37,287 bases of DNA from Prorocentrum cordatum (GCA_963575745.1 CAUYUJ010017873.1:184591-221877), one strand, 5' to 3'; numbered from the stretch's first letter, positions 21,640-32,020 are shown. The notes: a model not told the origin generated them from the letters alone. Numbers and translations are program-made.

Positions 21640-22060
21640 TTTGGACAGTATATCACAGCATTCAATCCATGGATGTCCCTCATGTCCCCCCAAAATGTTG
21701 TGTCATCCTGATGTTCCTCTCTTGTGCCAGCATACTCCATAAGTGAACTACGATGTGGATGAATGGTACCTTAGAATACGGTCCGCGAGTTATGATGTTG
21801 ATCGCCTGCAAGCAGTCGCTGACACTCTCGGTCTCGACGTCTTTCGGCAGCTGGAAGACATAGAACATCGCCCAAATCAGTCCTGCCACCTCCGTCGAGA
21901 AAGGCGAGATCATATTATTGCATCCGTATGCCACTGACCTCGCTAAGAAGCCGTCGAAGTGCACCTCGCTTACACTTAGAGACAAAAGCGTGCATGTTCA
22001 TGCTGATTTGTCAACCTCATCTTGCCAGTATGCCCCGTCCGTGAAAATGGATACCTTCTT
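21640..22060 (-). pseudogene. Retroelement RNase H domain, frameshifted
   Basis: Three frames hold the RNase H landmarks in order: KKVSIFTDGAYW (first Asp, about 22045), STEVAGLIWAMFY (catalytic Glu), VSDCLQAI (second Asp), and GHEGHPWIECCDILSKMA (His and final Asp, about 21680). The usual Asn after PW is Ile. RNase H removes the RNA strand of the cDNA hybrid. Breaks are a TGA after the first block and a frame change before the last. It lies upstream of endonuclease and RT, not downstream as in most LINEs. Confidence 0.75.
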
Positions 22061-23045
22061 CCTTGCCGTTGTGAAGGGCGCCGTTATACCCAGCGCAAGC
22101 GTAGTGTTTGGGTGCGGCCGTACATTCTGGTGGTGCATGTTGACGTCACTCCTCAACTTGATGTACCATGGGCATGACTCGAAAGCTATGTTCAAGGGTA
22201 CAGGTATCTGAATTGCGCAACGTCGATCAGGCTCCACAGCAGCCCTGAGGTCCTGAAAGTCACTTAGCAAGTCGATCCCCCAAACGTCGTCCTCCCTCTC
22301 AGTCGAACTGATTAATACAGGCGAGTCCAGAGCCGTCTCGTTGTTCACTTCGCGAGCTGATCCCGCATCCACCAGGGGTGGTCGCTATACTGGGCATCGC
22401 TCGAAGAAAAAATAAGGCTCGTCATCCACCTCCTCGTCGTGCGAACCCAGGGTGGCAGAGACACGACCAGAGTGTCCCCTGGGAGCTACAAGATGGTGAC
22501 CCCCTTCAGCATCCTGACTCTTAAGGTGAGGATCTTGTTCGACATCTGTAACTGTATCAGGGTTTTCATCCGGGCGGCAAACAACAATGATGACTTCGCC
22601 GTCGCCTCAGTAAGCGAAGCACCATCGTCCGTCCTACGCGTGCTAGCACTTGAGGGCCCCCACTCCCGCGGTCAGCACGCTCTCTACTGCTGGGCGACCT
22701 CGTGGCGGCGGCAACGGGATCCATGCTGCCGCACTTCCTCGCTGGGTTCGCACTCGGCAGGCTGGTGTCGGAAGTCACGTACTGATCCTCCTCCCGGTCC
22801 TGCGCGCCTGTGTCCTCCCCCGAGCTGAGTACCTCAACCTCATCCTCCTGATGGAATCCCCTTCTCTCATGACGCTTTCTTTCTCCTCTTCGCCGGGGTC
22901 CAGCTGACGAATGCCATGGCCTCCAGAATAATGTGCATCTCTTTGACCCTCTCCCGCTTCATGATCTTGAGTCTGGGTCGATGACCGGATGCTGGCACAA
23001 GGTGCGTGGTGACCGTATACCTCCTCTCCATGGACCAACTTCCAT

Positions 23046-23120
23046 TGGCTTCGGCGCTCCACATTCCGTGCATTCGGTATTCTCATGAAGAATATCGGAC
23101 AAACATACCAAGCATGCCCA
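23046..23120 (-). pseudogene. Retroelement RanBP2-like zinc finger
   Basis: Reads WACLVC, ten residues, then CTECGAPKP: W-x-C-x2-C-x10-C-x2-C, the spacing of RanBP2-type fingers, with the usual small-residue and Pro tail. The Asn normally four residues after the second Cys is Ile here. Such fingers bind single-stranded RNA or proteins. It sits in a 193-codon minus-strand frame (23537-22959), most of which is the wrong frame of the acidic segment. Confidence 0.6.
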
Positions 23121-23145
23121 ACTGAATGGATAGCCCTGAACATTA

Positions 23146-23445
23146 TCATACCATCTTCTTCTTCTTGCACCACTCGATCCGCTTGACTCTAGAGGTACAT
23201 GGCCAGGTTTGGTCGTCCGCGAACTCCTCCATCGCCTGCTCCGCCTCCTCGTGTTTAAGCATGTCGATCTCATTCTGCATTTCGATGTGCTCCTCAACCG
23301 CCAGATCATCACCGGGAGAGATAAGGACTCCTTCGCAGTGTGCACCTTCAGGAGTTCCAATGTATGCCGGCCTTTGGCAATACACGCTAGGCTGGCTTGG
23401 GAATATCGCAGGACGATGATCTTCTCCAGTACTTTCCTTCTGCAT
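23146..23445 (-). pseudogene. Retroelement acidic coiled-coil segment
   Basis: Open frame with GDDLAVEEHIEMQNEIDMLK and HEEAEQAMEEFADDQTWPCT, an acidic heptad-like helix just before the zinc finger. It is in a different frame from the finger, so at least one indel separates them. Continuation of the N-terminal region. Confidence 0.5.
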
Positions 23446-23517
23446 CCGTTGCCATCCTCAACGACGCCATGTCTGTCTGTAACTGCTTTGGTCAAATGAC
23501 CATACGTCCAGGACCAG

Positions 23518-24509
23518 TCATTTGGGTAACACCGCACTTGCCGCCGTATGCTCCTCGTACAATTGTTCGTCGTACATCTTTCTCTGTCGCATCAGATTCT
23601 GCTGGTGCTCAAACTTGGCCACACCATTCGTGCCGTAGACGCCTATATACGTGTCATTCAGCGTAACTTTGTTCGCCTCTTCAACATTCCTTCTCTCCAT
23701 ACATGTTCCTCCATATTCTCTGTTTCTATCGCCTTGACGTGCTCGATCTGCTTCGCCCAGCTCCTGCGCTGTTGCTGAAGTTCGACGTTCGCATGATGGT
23801 TGTCAGCTGCTCGCTTCTGCTCCTGTATGAAAAGCTCCTGCTTGTACAACTACAGTGACTCCATATTCACTCTTCTTTCCCTCTCAAGGTTTCCTCTGAT
23901 CAAAATCGCCAGGTAAATAGCTGCTTCGAATGCCTCTCTGTGTTCTTTAACCGCTGATTCGAAATGCAGTGACCTCCTCTCCGCCTCAATATTCCCCTCG
24001 TACATCTGCAGACTCTGCGCATTCACTTTCTCCTTTTGCTTCTGAAGTGCCAGCAGTAATTCTTGCTCTTCGTGCGCGTACGAGTTCCTTGTGGCTCCAT
24101 CTCTCATCATGATCTCGTACTCCATGTATTCCTTCACGTTAGCTGCGCTCTTGCTGACTTGCTCGACATGCGCCGTTGCCCAGCTTGTCGTCTCATACTT
24201 ACCCAACTCCACCTGCTCACCCAAGAGCTTGCTGGCTCTGACTTCCGCTTGAAACGCTCGACTCTCAACCATGCTTTGCGTCACCTGTTTCTCCATCTCT
24301 ACCTTGACCTGCATTGGTGTCTCACACATATTGTTTCTTGCTGCGATCGTAGGGCTCGTCAATGGGCGACGTGGAACACCCGACTTGGCTGCCCCCGGTG
24401 GAGATGCTGCAACATGCTGTACTGGTCGTCCCGTCATGCCCCCTACGCTTGGCCTGTAGAAGAGGCTATCGAAAGACTGCTTGCGGGTCGCTGCCAACTT
24501 GTTCGTCAT
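23518..24509 (-). pseudogene. Retroelement coiled-coil region, broken
   Basis: Starts with a Pro/Ser-rich segment, then a long Glu/Lys/Gln-rich coiled coil (VKEHREAFEAAIYLAILIRG; ELQQQRRSWAKQIEHVKAIE). An in-frame TAG at about 23850 is followed by the same coiled coil in the same frame to about 23700. A one-base frame change there leads to a further block (VEEANKVTLNDTYIGVYGTN) ending at 23518. All pieces together look like one former protein that oligomerised or bound RNA, as ORF1-type LINE proteins do; that role is inference. Confidence 0.6.
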
Positions 24510-25204
24510 TGTAGAGGCCAGTTTCGCAACATTAAATTGCTTCGCAAGTGATTGGTGTGTCTTTGATCTTGGCGGCGGGGGCGGCGGGGGTGATGGCGGG
24601 ATGCCTTCTGATTCTGAGCTCGTTCTCGCTGCCCTTGCCAGAGACTTCCTCCTATCATGGCCATCTGCTTTCGTGCGCCTCTGCTGGTAATCCTTGATTG
24701 AGCACAGCCTCCTGAAGCAAGTCCTCTCAATATGAGAACGTGTATCGCCGCGTATTCAAGAACATTTCCCAGTCTGGTGTCTCTGAGTGTAACTTTCCAA
24801 TGTTCTGCGCCGATCTCAAGATACCCTCTCTGGCCTCCCGCTCCTGGTGCAGGGGTGTCTTCGCTATCCACCACATGTACTTGTACACCGAGAGCTTCTC
24901 GTGCGCTGCCGTCTCTGTGCGTGCCTCTTTTCCTTTTCAGTATCATCTCCGCCACCTTCTGCATCTTTTCTTGTGTCTTTGCTTGGTACCTGGCCAGTTC
25001 ACTCTCACGATGTGGTATCGGTACATATACGGCGTGAGCATGAGCATACGCCGTCGCGTGGTGCAAATCATTGTGTCCTGGAAAACATGTTTGATAAGTT
25101 CCCTCTCCTTCTGTATCTTGACCGTACTCCTTCCATCTCCGATCATCCAGGTTTGCTGCGTCGTCCATGTCGTACTGCATCTCCTGTTCCCTCACCTTTG
25201 GCAT
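24506..25204 (-). pseudogene. Retroelement N-terminal region, charged
   Basis: A 232-codon open frame beginning MPKVREQEMQYDMDDAANLD, with a Lys/Glu-rich stretch in the middle (ARYQAKTQEKMQKVAEMILK) and an Arg/His-rich end. It resembles an ORF1-like leader of a LINE more than any enzyme. The frame upstream stays open into GC-rich DNA beyond 25260, so the true start is uncertain. It ends within 4 nt of the next coding block, which is in another frame, indicating a frameshift near 24508. Confidence 0.55.
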
Positions 25205-25265
25205 TGATCTGCTGGCACGCCGTGAACGTCCAGCTTTCTGATGCCGACTCTGACGCCACTTTAGT

Positions 25266-25435
25266 CTGGGTTTCTTGATAAGCGTGGGGGGGTACCCCCC
25301 CGACGGGGGTCAACCTCGCCTCCTCGTCGCGCTGCGACGGAGGTCGGAGCGCTTTCGGCGCGCGATGGCTCGCCCGCGACGGGGGTCGACGTGGAGCTGT
25401 CGGCGGGGGTGACGCCCCCCCCCGACGCTCCTCCA
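25266..25435. mobile_element. Family B TIR element, copy 2 (inverted)
   Basis: Reverse complement of copy 1 at roughly 85 percent by eye: CTTGATAAGCGTGGGGGGGT, GGGGGTCAACCTCGCCTCCT, CCCGCGACGGGGGTCGACGT, GGGGGTGACGCCCCC. One end is well kept (GGGTTTCTTGATAAGCGT), the other decayed. It directly abuts the 5' end of the retroelement. Confidence 0.7.
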
Positions 25436-25439
25436 GAGG

Positions 25440-26100
25440 CTCGGAGCGTGTGCCTGCAGCTCCACAGGCCGTGGTGGAGCCGAGGCCGTCGAGGCGCGCC
25501 CGCCTCCGGCCGAAGCGCGCCTTCGCGCCCTTCCGCGCGCCGCCCGCGCCGCCCTCCCGTGCCACGGGCAGCCGCGAGCGCCTAACCTCCCCCCCTCCCG
25601 CCTCCGCGGCGGCACCCCTGCGGGGGCGTCCGGGGGGGGGGGCGCTCCGCGGGCCTCGCGCCGAGCGGCGTCCGCGGCGGCGCGCGGGAGGGCGCGCGCG
25701 CGCGCGCAGACGCAGACGCAGACGCGCACGCGCACGCGCACGCGCACGCGCACGCGCTCGGCAAGCTCGCATGGGCGCGCGGCCGCGCGCGCCCGCCCCC
25801 GCCCCCCCCTCCCCCCCGCGCACGAGGGGTCGAGGCTCCTCCTCCTCCTGCTCCTCCTCCTCGCCGTCCTGCTCCTCCCTCGCCCTCCTCTCCCTCTCTC
25901 TCTCTCTCTCTCCTCGCTTCCCTCCCGCCCTCGTCGTCCTCCTCCTCCCTCCTCCTGCTCCTCCCCCCTCTGTCCCTCCTCTGCCTCCTCCTCGTGCCCC
26001 GAGCCCGAGCCGTGCCTCCTCAGACATCGTCCCCTGGACCTCTCCCCGGGTGCGTTTTGACCAGGATGTCCAGGAGGGAATCCAGCGGCGGCAACGAGAG
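25440..26100. repeat. GC-rich low-complexity intron with GCGCAC and TCC runs
   Basis: Very GC-rich. Alternating GCGCGC/GCAGAC/GCGCAC at about 25691-25760, then CTCCTC runs (25835-26000) and (TC)n near 25890. No gene. Confidence 0.8.
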
Positions 26101-26126
26101 CCTGCGGGAGGCTCAAAAGGTTGAAA

Positions 26127-26293
26127 GTCGGGCGTGTCCCTCTACAGGGGGAATCTTCAAACATAGTAAAATAATAGTCTGGGGACGATGTTCGGCATCT
26201 ATTTTTCATATACATCTCTCTCTCTCTGTCTCTCTCTCTCTCTATATATATATATATCGCCCAAACTCCGCCTGTAGGGGGACATGCCCGACC
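26127..26293. mobile_element. Family A TIR element, copy 2, with 13-bp target duplication
   Basis: About 167 bp. Left end GTCGGGCGTGTCCCTCTACA; right end is its inverse with few changes (TCCGCCTGTAGGGGGACATG then CCCGACC). The interior shares TTCAA..TAGTAAAATA and GGGGACGAT with copies 1 and 3, and has TC and TA dinucleotide runs. Flanked by TCAAAAGGTTGAA (26113-26125) and TCAAAAGGTTCAA (26297-26309), a 12/13 match that looks like a target duplication. Ends 59 bp before SRP54 exon f. Confidence 0.8.
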
Positions 26294-26352
26294 TAATCAA
26301 AAGGTTCAAGGGCAAATCCCTGGATCCTCGATCCTCGACCCTCGAACCCCAG

Positions 26353-26423
26353 GACATGTACGAGCAGCTGGAGTACGTCACCAAGCTCGGCTCCCTGCAG
26401 ACGGTGATGTCGATGATCCCCGG
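26353..26423 (+). CDS. SRP54: SRP54 exon f (DMYEQLEYV...MSMIPG)
   Basis: Encodes DMYEQLEYVTKLGSLQTV followed by MSMIPG (last Gly split). This is M-domain helix 1 and the start of the flexible finger loop that cradles hydrophobic signal sequences; DMYEQ...KxGxLxxVxxMIPG is a family hallmark. Acceptor aacccc-ag before GACATG; donor gacgcg (GA). It follows a 10.3-kb intron holding the retroelement, and a family A TIR element ends 59 bp upstream. Confidence 0.95.
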
Positions 26424-27060
26424 GACGCGGCCGCGGGCGTCAGGGTTGCCCTTCCTCCTCCTGAGCGCAGTCGCAAAACGCAGCCCTCTCTCTCTCTCGT
26501 CGTCGTCCTCCGCCTCCTTCCTCGCTGTCCCGTCTATTGCTCCTCCCCTTCCCCCCCTTGTTCTCCTGCTCATCCCCCTCCTCCGGCTTTGTCGTCCTCG
26601 TCCCCTACCTCCCCTTCCTATCAGTGCTCCTGAATTGTGCATACTTTCAGGCGCTTCGTTCTCGCCCGGATGATGTCACCATCCATGCTCTTCAAGCTTA
26701 CCTATCAGAGAAGTCCATGCGGAGTCGACGCTCTTCCTCTCGGCATGGACGTTGCCTAGTCCTAGTTGCAGGCCGCGAGCCCTCGAGCAGAACGCTGGTT
26801 TTGTTTGAAAGGCCGAGCTCTCTCCCCTATTTGCGCCCTCGCTTGGTCGCGGCGCGCGTTCTGCCTGTGCCCAAGATTTCGTAAGTGGTACCAGCTCGGA
26901 TCCTTTCGGGCTCCTCTTGGGCCCTAGCTGGGTTTCTGGGGGGCCCTCTTGGGCCATCTGGGGGCCGTCAGAAGATTTCTGAGGCCCATCTGAAGGAGGA
27001 CAGGCAAGAAGTTCAAAACCGCTCAAAGACTGTAATGTCCTGAGGATTTCACTTCTACTC
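26424..27060. other. Unrecognised intron DNA
   Basis: CT-rich first half with TCGTCG and CTCTCT runs; mixed second half leading into the TTGGGGGCCTC repeats. No gene seen. Confidence 0.4.
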
Positions 27061-28530
27061 AAGAGGATTTTGCCATTCTGCCGACCCCCAGAAGAGGCGG
27101 GGAGTCCACGGTTGAGGCGTCGTGGGCGTTTTAGGCATTATTTGGGGGCTCTTGCCGGCGTCTTGGGAGCTGTTTCGGGGCCTGGCGGAGCCTCTCGGAG
27201 GCAGTTTTGACGCGTCTCGGGGGCTGGGGGCCCTTTGAGGCTTATTGGGGGCCTCTTTCGGGTCGCTTCGGGGCTTCTTGGGGCCGTTGGGGGGCCTCTT
27301 CAGGCGGAGAGATAGGAATTTCGGTTCGTGTTCTTCCTCTTGGCCTCTCTTGGGGCCTTGCTTGGGTAATCTTTGGCAGTCTCGGGCCTCTCTTTGGGAC
27401 GTCTTGGAAACCTCTTGGCCCGTCCTGGGGCCCTCGTAGGGGCTACTTCGGCAGTTTTGGGGCGATCTACGGGGCCTCTTGGGCCGTCTTGGAGCGTCGG
27501 GAGCTCGAGAAGACGCAAACCCCACAAACAATTGAAAACCAAAGGAAAACAATGGATTTTCGCCTCTCGGGTCCCTCTTGGGAAGATTCTAGGGCCTCTC
27601 TTGGGGCGTCGCGAGGGCGTCTTGGGGCGTCATGGAGCCATCGTAGGCGTCGTGGGCCACTCGTCCGACGACTCGGGACCGTCTGGGAACCTTTTTGAGG
27701 CCACGGAAGGCACCTGTGGAAGCTCCGGAGTCTCCGGGGGGGTGCGCCCAGGAGCCCGGGTACCCCGAACCCCCTAAACGAGATTTCTGGACCCTGGGGG
27801 AAGGGGAGAGTGGGAGGGGGACAGCCCCTGAGTCTCTGGGGGCTACGCCAGGGAGCCCGGATACCCCCGACCCCCTAAACGAGATTCTAGACCCTGGGGG
27901 AAGGGGAGAGTGGGAGGGGGACAGCCGCTTATCTCACGCGCCATCTCACCCCTGCAAGCAGGGGTCGGCGAACTCGAGGCCAGACTGCCCCATCGTGGAG
28001 GCAATCTCGGGTCATCCTGGATAGTGTGCGGACTCACCATGGGCTATCTGGAGCCACCCTGGAATTATTGAATCGCTTCGCTCATTCCGCCGGCCCGTAT
28101 TGTGCCATCGCGGGTTCTTGGGGGGTCTCGGGAGCCCTTGGAAGCTTCGTGGGAGCTTCTTGGGAACTTTGGGAGGCCTCGTGGATGGCTCTGGGTGGGC
28201 CCTCTTGGTGGTCTCTTGGGGGGGTCTGCCTGGCCTCTTGGGGGCCTCCTGGGAGCTTCCTGGGGGTCTCTTGGGGGCCTCTTGGGGCTGTCTTGCGGCC
28301 TGTTGGGGGCCTCTTGGAGCTCTCTTGGGGGCTTCGTAGGGCTACTTGGGGGCTTGTAGGGGCATTTCGGGGGCGTGTTTGGGCGGGAGGCTCAAACTTT
28401 CCGTTCAGGTTGCCCCTGTGGACCTCAATCATGGGGCCGTCTTGGGGCCTCTTGGACCGTCTTGAGGGTTTCTTGGGCATTCTTGGAGCGCTCTTGGGCC
28501 GTCTTTGAGCCGCCTTGAGGGTCTCTCGGG
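27060..28530. repeat. Degenerate 11-bp repeat field (CCTCTTGGGGG)
   Basis: Variants of CCTCTTGGGGG and CGTCTTGGGGC throughout. A 101-bp direct duplication (GGAGCCCGG, CCCCTAAACGAGATT, GGGAAGGGGAGAGTGGGAGG) sits at about 27750-27930. The same 11-mer recurs at 32640-32730. Confidence 0.85.
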
Positions 28531-28535
28531 CCTTT

Positions 28536-29485
28536 CCTAAGGGAATGAGACGGTTTTGCTTGTGGGAGCCCTCTTGGGACGCCGCTTAGGGACCTCTTGG
28601 GGCGTCTTGAAGGCCTGTGGGGCCGTCTTGAGGCCATCGTAGGCGCTTGGGGGTGATATTTCGGCGTCTCCCGGCTCTCTTGGACCGTCTGGAGGGCTTC
28701 TCGGGCCCCTCTTGGACCGATTTGGAGCCCTCCTGGGCTCCGAAAAAGAGTTCTTGAGGGTTTCTTGGGCCTTCTTGGAGCGCTCTTGGGCCGTCTTTGA
28801 GCGGTCTAGAGGGTATCTCGGGCCGTCTTGGGGTGATCTTGGGGGCCTCTTGGACCGCCTTGAAAGGTGTGAAAGACGAAGAGGCGGATATGTTAAAAAC
28901 ATGCACGTTTTCCTAAGGGAATGGGACGATTTTTGCTTGTGGGAGCCCTCTTGGGACGCCGCTCAGGGACCTCTTAGGGACCTCTTGGGGCGTCTTGAAG
29001 GCCTGTTGGGCCGTCTTGAGGCCATCGTAGGCGTTTGGGAGTGATATTTCGGCGTCTCCCGGCTCTCTTGGACCGTCTGGAGGGCTTCTCGGGCCCCTCT
29101 TGGAGCGATTTGGAGCCCTCCTGGGCTCCGAAAAAGAGTTCTTGAGGGTTTGTTGGGCCTTCTTGGAGCGCTCTTGGGCCGTCTTTGAGCGGTCTTGAGG
29201 GTCTCTCGGGCCGTCTTGGGGTGATCTTGGGGGCCTCTTGGACCGCTTTGAAAGGTGTGAAAGACGAAGAGGCGGATATGTTAAAAATGCACGTTTTCCT
29301 AAGGGAATGGGACGATTTTTGCTTGTGGGAGCCCTCTTGGGGCGCCGCTTAGGGACCTCTTGGGGCGTCTTGAAGGCCTGTTGGGCCGTCTTGAGGCCAT
29401 CGCAGGCGTTTGGGAGTGATATTTCGGCGTCTCCCGGCTCTCTTGGACCGTCTGGAGGGCTTCTCGGGAGCCCTCCTGGGCTCCG
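28536..29485. repeat. 376-386-bp tandem repeat, 2.5 copies
   Basis: Units start CCTAAGGGAATG at 28536, 28912 and 29298. Copies 1 and 2 end with GAAAGACGAAGAGGCGGATA; copy 3 is cut short at CTGGGCTCCGAAAAAG. Copy 2 has an extra 11 bp (AGGGACCTCTT). Copies are nearly identical, so the duplication is recent. The unit is itself built of the 11-bp repeat. Confidence 0.9.
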
Positions 29486-29487
29486 AA

Positions 29488-29572
29488 AAAGGACCTTGCC
29501 GGGCCCTTGCCGGGACCTTGCTGGGACCTTGCCGGGACCTTGCCGGGACCTTGCCGGGACTTTGCCGGGGTA
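29488..29572. repeat. (GGGACCTTGCC) 11-bp tandem
   Basis: About seven copies of an 11-bp unit, starting where the third 376-bp copy is truncated. Confidence 0.9.
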
Positions 29573-29980
29573 TTTTTCGTCCGGGGACTCCCAGGGCCCG
29601 CCCCGCGCGCGCGAACTAGAAATATTGTTGGGCAGTTACCGGAGATCTTAGCACGCCTCTGGCCCGTTGGGCCGGCGAATTTTGTGACATCCGTGGTGGG
29701 CCTCGAGGGCCTGGCGGGCGGTTCTGGAGACCCTTCGCGGGCTCAGTGGATCGTAGCACAAATCGTTGAGGAATTCGTCCAGGGAGGGGGATAATACGGG
29801 GAGAGGGGGCGGCGGAAAAATCATCCGTCCCACGGGACGGCTCCATAGTGCGGGGAGCCCGCGGAGAGACTGGAGGGACATGATACAGCGATGTGCTTGA
29901 ACATTGAGACGTCGTGCGGCGTGGCAGAAACGAAGACGACATCGACGGCGACAACGACAACAGGGACGACAATGACGAAA
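29573..29980. other. Unrecognised intron DNA
   Basis: Mixed sequence with no recognised gene or repeat; becomes GACGAC-rich towards 29930. Confidence 0.4.
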
Positions 29981-29984
29981 CAAT

Positions 29985-30240
29985 GACGAAGGGACGGACC
30001 AATACAACAGGAGGACGGGGACGGCAGGACGGCACGACAACATATACGACGACCATAACCAGGGACGACAGGGACGACCAAGTACAACAGAAGGGCGGGG
30101 ACGGCAGGAAGGCACGACAGCAAGCACGACGATCATCACCAGGGACGACCTGGACGACCAAGTACAACAGAAGGGCGGGGACGGCAGGAAGGCACGACAG
30201 CAAGCACGACGATCATCACCAGGGACGACCGTGACGACGA
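29985..30240. repeat. 80-bp tandem repeat, about 3 copies
   Basis: AGGGACGAC at 30061, 30141 and 30221, with AAGTACAACAGAAGGGCGGG and CACGACAGCAAGCACGACGA between. The first unit is diverged. Confidence 0.9.
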
Positions 30241-30713
30241 CACGGGGACGACGAACCAGACGACACCGGGGACCACAACGACGCAGCAAGGGCGACGGTC
30301 GGGGCATGAGGGACAGCCAAGGCAGCCGCACGCCGGCCCCCCCCCTTCGGCAGGCAGGAGGGCACCTGCTCTGGCCCATCTTCGCGCCGCTCCGGGCGCG
30401 AGGCCCTCGCGTGGGCCTCCAGAGGTGTGCTCTGCACCGCTGCCCGTCGGTCGGCGAAGGCGGGTATTTTTTGGGGTCTTCGGATCCAGATGGATCTGCC
30501 TTTGGCGTCTTCCTGCTTCAGTGATCGAGTGGTTTTCTTTTCTCCCTCCTCTTCAAGGGGCGGGCGGACACCCAATCTACTTCCAACGCCTTCCTGCTTC
30601 GTGTTTTTACGCACTCCTTCCGACCGACGGGTACCACGTATCCTGACGTGGACTTCTGAGTGTCGTGCCGACCGCACTGATGGTCCCTCTGCCTCGTGCC
30701 CCCGGCACCGGAG
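30241..30713. other. Intron DNA before SRP54 exon g
   Basis: No repeats or recognised gene. Frames on both strands are open but without domains. Confidence 0.4.
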
Positions 30714-30754
30714 GATGAATCAAGATATGCTTCCCGCAGGCTACGAGAAAGAAG
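30714..30754 (+). CDS. SRP54: SRP54 micro-exon g (MNQDMLPAGYEKE)
   Basis: A 41-nt exon giving MNQDMLPAGYEKE, with split Gly codons at both ends. It corresponds to the finger-loop stretch between MIPG and the IKRxMTIMDSM helix, where other eukaryotes have a Met-rich sequence with a conserved G-x-E-K/Q-E. Acceptor accggag before GATGAA; donor gccccc (GC). Both phases fit the neighbouring exons. Less conserved than the others, so identification rests on position, phase and the GYEKEG pattern. Confidence 0.85.
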
Positions 30755-31462
30755 GCCCCCCTTCCTGGGCTTTGCCGCCATCGTTTTCCTTCCGCTTCTT
30801 CGTCGCCGTCCTGCTTTCACATCGTGGATCCCGCGGCAACCATTCTGTCAGCATGTGCGCCTCTTGGAACCCAGCTCGTGGTCCTCCCTGGCGCGCTTCA
30901 AGTGGCGGCCAGCCAGGTCCAGCGGACGAACAGGCTTATCCTCTAGTCCTGATGCCTTACACAGTGTTCCAGATCCCTCCTCATGCCCTTTTTCCACAGT
31001 ACTCTGCAGAAGGACCAGAAGCTGCAGCGATAAGACATCCTGGATGCTGCTCTGAAACACGGAGCTGAACAGATCTAGCATCAATCTCCTCAATCGTCGC
31101 TTCTACAAGAAGCGGGGGTGGTGGCATGAGAGGGGGGGGGGAGAGAGGGGAGTGTTTCCCCATCTGTCTGGCATCTCCTTCTTTGCTTTTGTCCCCATCC
31201 TTCCTCCCTCCTCCCTCCTCCCCTCCGACCGCTCCCGCCCTTCAATCTTGCTGGCCACACCATCGCCGAGCACCCCGCATCATCTCTGGAGCACAGCCGA
31301 AACACATCCCGAGCACGTCCAAACAGCTCCTCTTCCCCCTTCCCCCCCTGCTCTTCGGAGGTCGCCGGACGCCCAAGAAGAGCCTCCCCCGAACGCCCAG
31401 CACCCTCGATCCGAGATCCTCTTCCCCTGTCCTCGAACCGCAATCCTCGATCCTCTCTGCAG
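30755..31462. other. Intron DNA between SRP54 exons g and h
   Basis: The shortest intron in the gene. Its last 250 bp are pyrimidine-rich, ending CCTCGATCCTCTCTGCAG, a normal-looking acceptor tract. A similar CCTCGACCCTCGAACCCCAG precedes exon f. Confidence 0.6.
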
Positions 31463-31533
31463 GCGTCCAGCGCATCAAGCGGTTCATGACGATCATGGAC
31501 TCGATGACGGACGAGGAGTTGGACTGCAAAAAG
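31463..31533 (+). CDS. SRP54: SRP54 exon h (IKRFMTIMDSMTDEELDC)
   Basis: Encodes VQRIKRFMTIMDSMTDEE and LDCKK (Gly codon split at the start). IKRxMTIMDSMTxxELD is among the most conserved parts of the SRP54 M domain, helix M2-M3 of the signal-peptide groove. Acceptor ctctgcag before GCGTCC, after a pyrimidine-rich stretch; donor gcgccc (GC) after AAG. Only 708 nt separate it from the previous exon, the shortest intron here. Confidence 0.95.
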
Positions 31534-31614
31534 GCGCCCCTCTCTCTCCTCGCCGCTTGCCTGTTTGCGCCTCGCGGGTTCCCGTGGTGAGCTGACTGGG
31601 GCGAAGATGCATGT

Positions 31615-31819
31615 CAGGCGGAAGGCACGGGATGTGATGGCGATGATGGTGGTGGTGTTGGTGGCTGTGGCGATTGTAGTGGTGGCGGTGGTGATGGTGG
31701 TAGTGGTGGTAGCGACGAAGCTGACGGTTGTGGAGGTGCATCTTGATGTTGATGTTGATACCGTCGTTGACGAGGATGGTGATGACGAGGATGACGATGA
31801 TGATGATGATGATGATGAA

Positions 31820-31862
<43 letters not shown>

Positions 31863-31986
31863 CTGATGATGATGATGATGATGATGATGATGCTGATGAT
31901 GATGATGATGATGATTGTGGTGGTGGTGGTGATGATCGTGGTCGTGGTGGCGATGGTAGTGACAATGCTATTGATGATTATGATGA

Positions 31987-32020
<34 letters not shown>

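Larger units (their letters stand above)
16850..25262 (-). mobile_element. Decayed LINE-like retrotransposon, antisense in SRP54 intron
   Basis: An 8.4-kb block, visibly less GC-rich than its flanks. On the minus strand it reads: charged/coiled-coil N-terminal region, RanBP2-like zinc finger, RNase H, APE-type endonuclease, reverse transcriptase, C2H2 zinc finger, then an uncharacterised tail. Many frameshifts and stops break it, so it is not autonomous. The 5' end abuts a family B TIR element at 25.27 kb. The 3' boundary near 16.85 kb is estimated from the change in composition; I see no clear poly(A) or target duplication. It lies wholly within SRP54 intron 5. Confidence 0.85.

Noticed and set aside
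26284-26352. Read-through KRFKGKSLDPRSSTLEPQ joined to exon f
   Set aside because: It looks a little like the KGxFTLR lead-in, but the true lead-in is the micro-exon at 15992-16023, which joins exon f in phase. This stretch is the pyrimidine-rich end of the intron.
30518-31093. Minus-strand basic frames as a gene
   Set aside because: No domain; they overlap SRP54 exon g on the opposite strand and are broken by stops.
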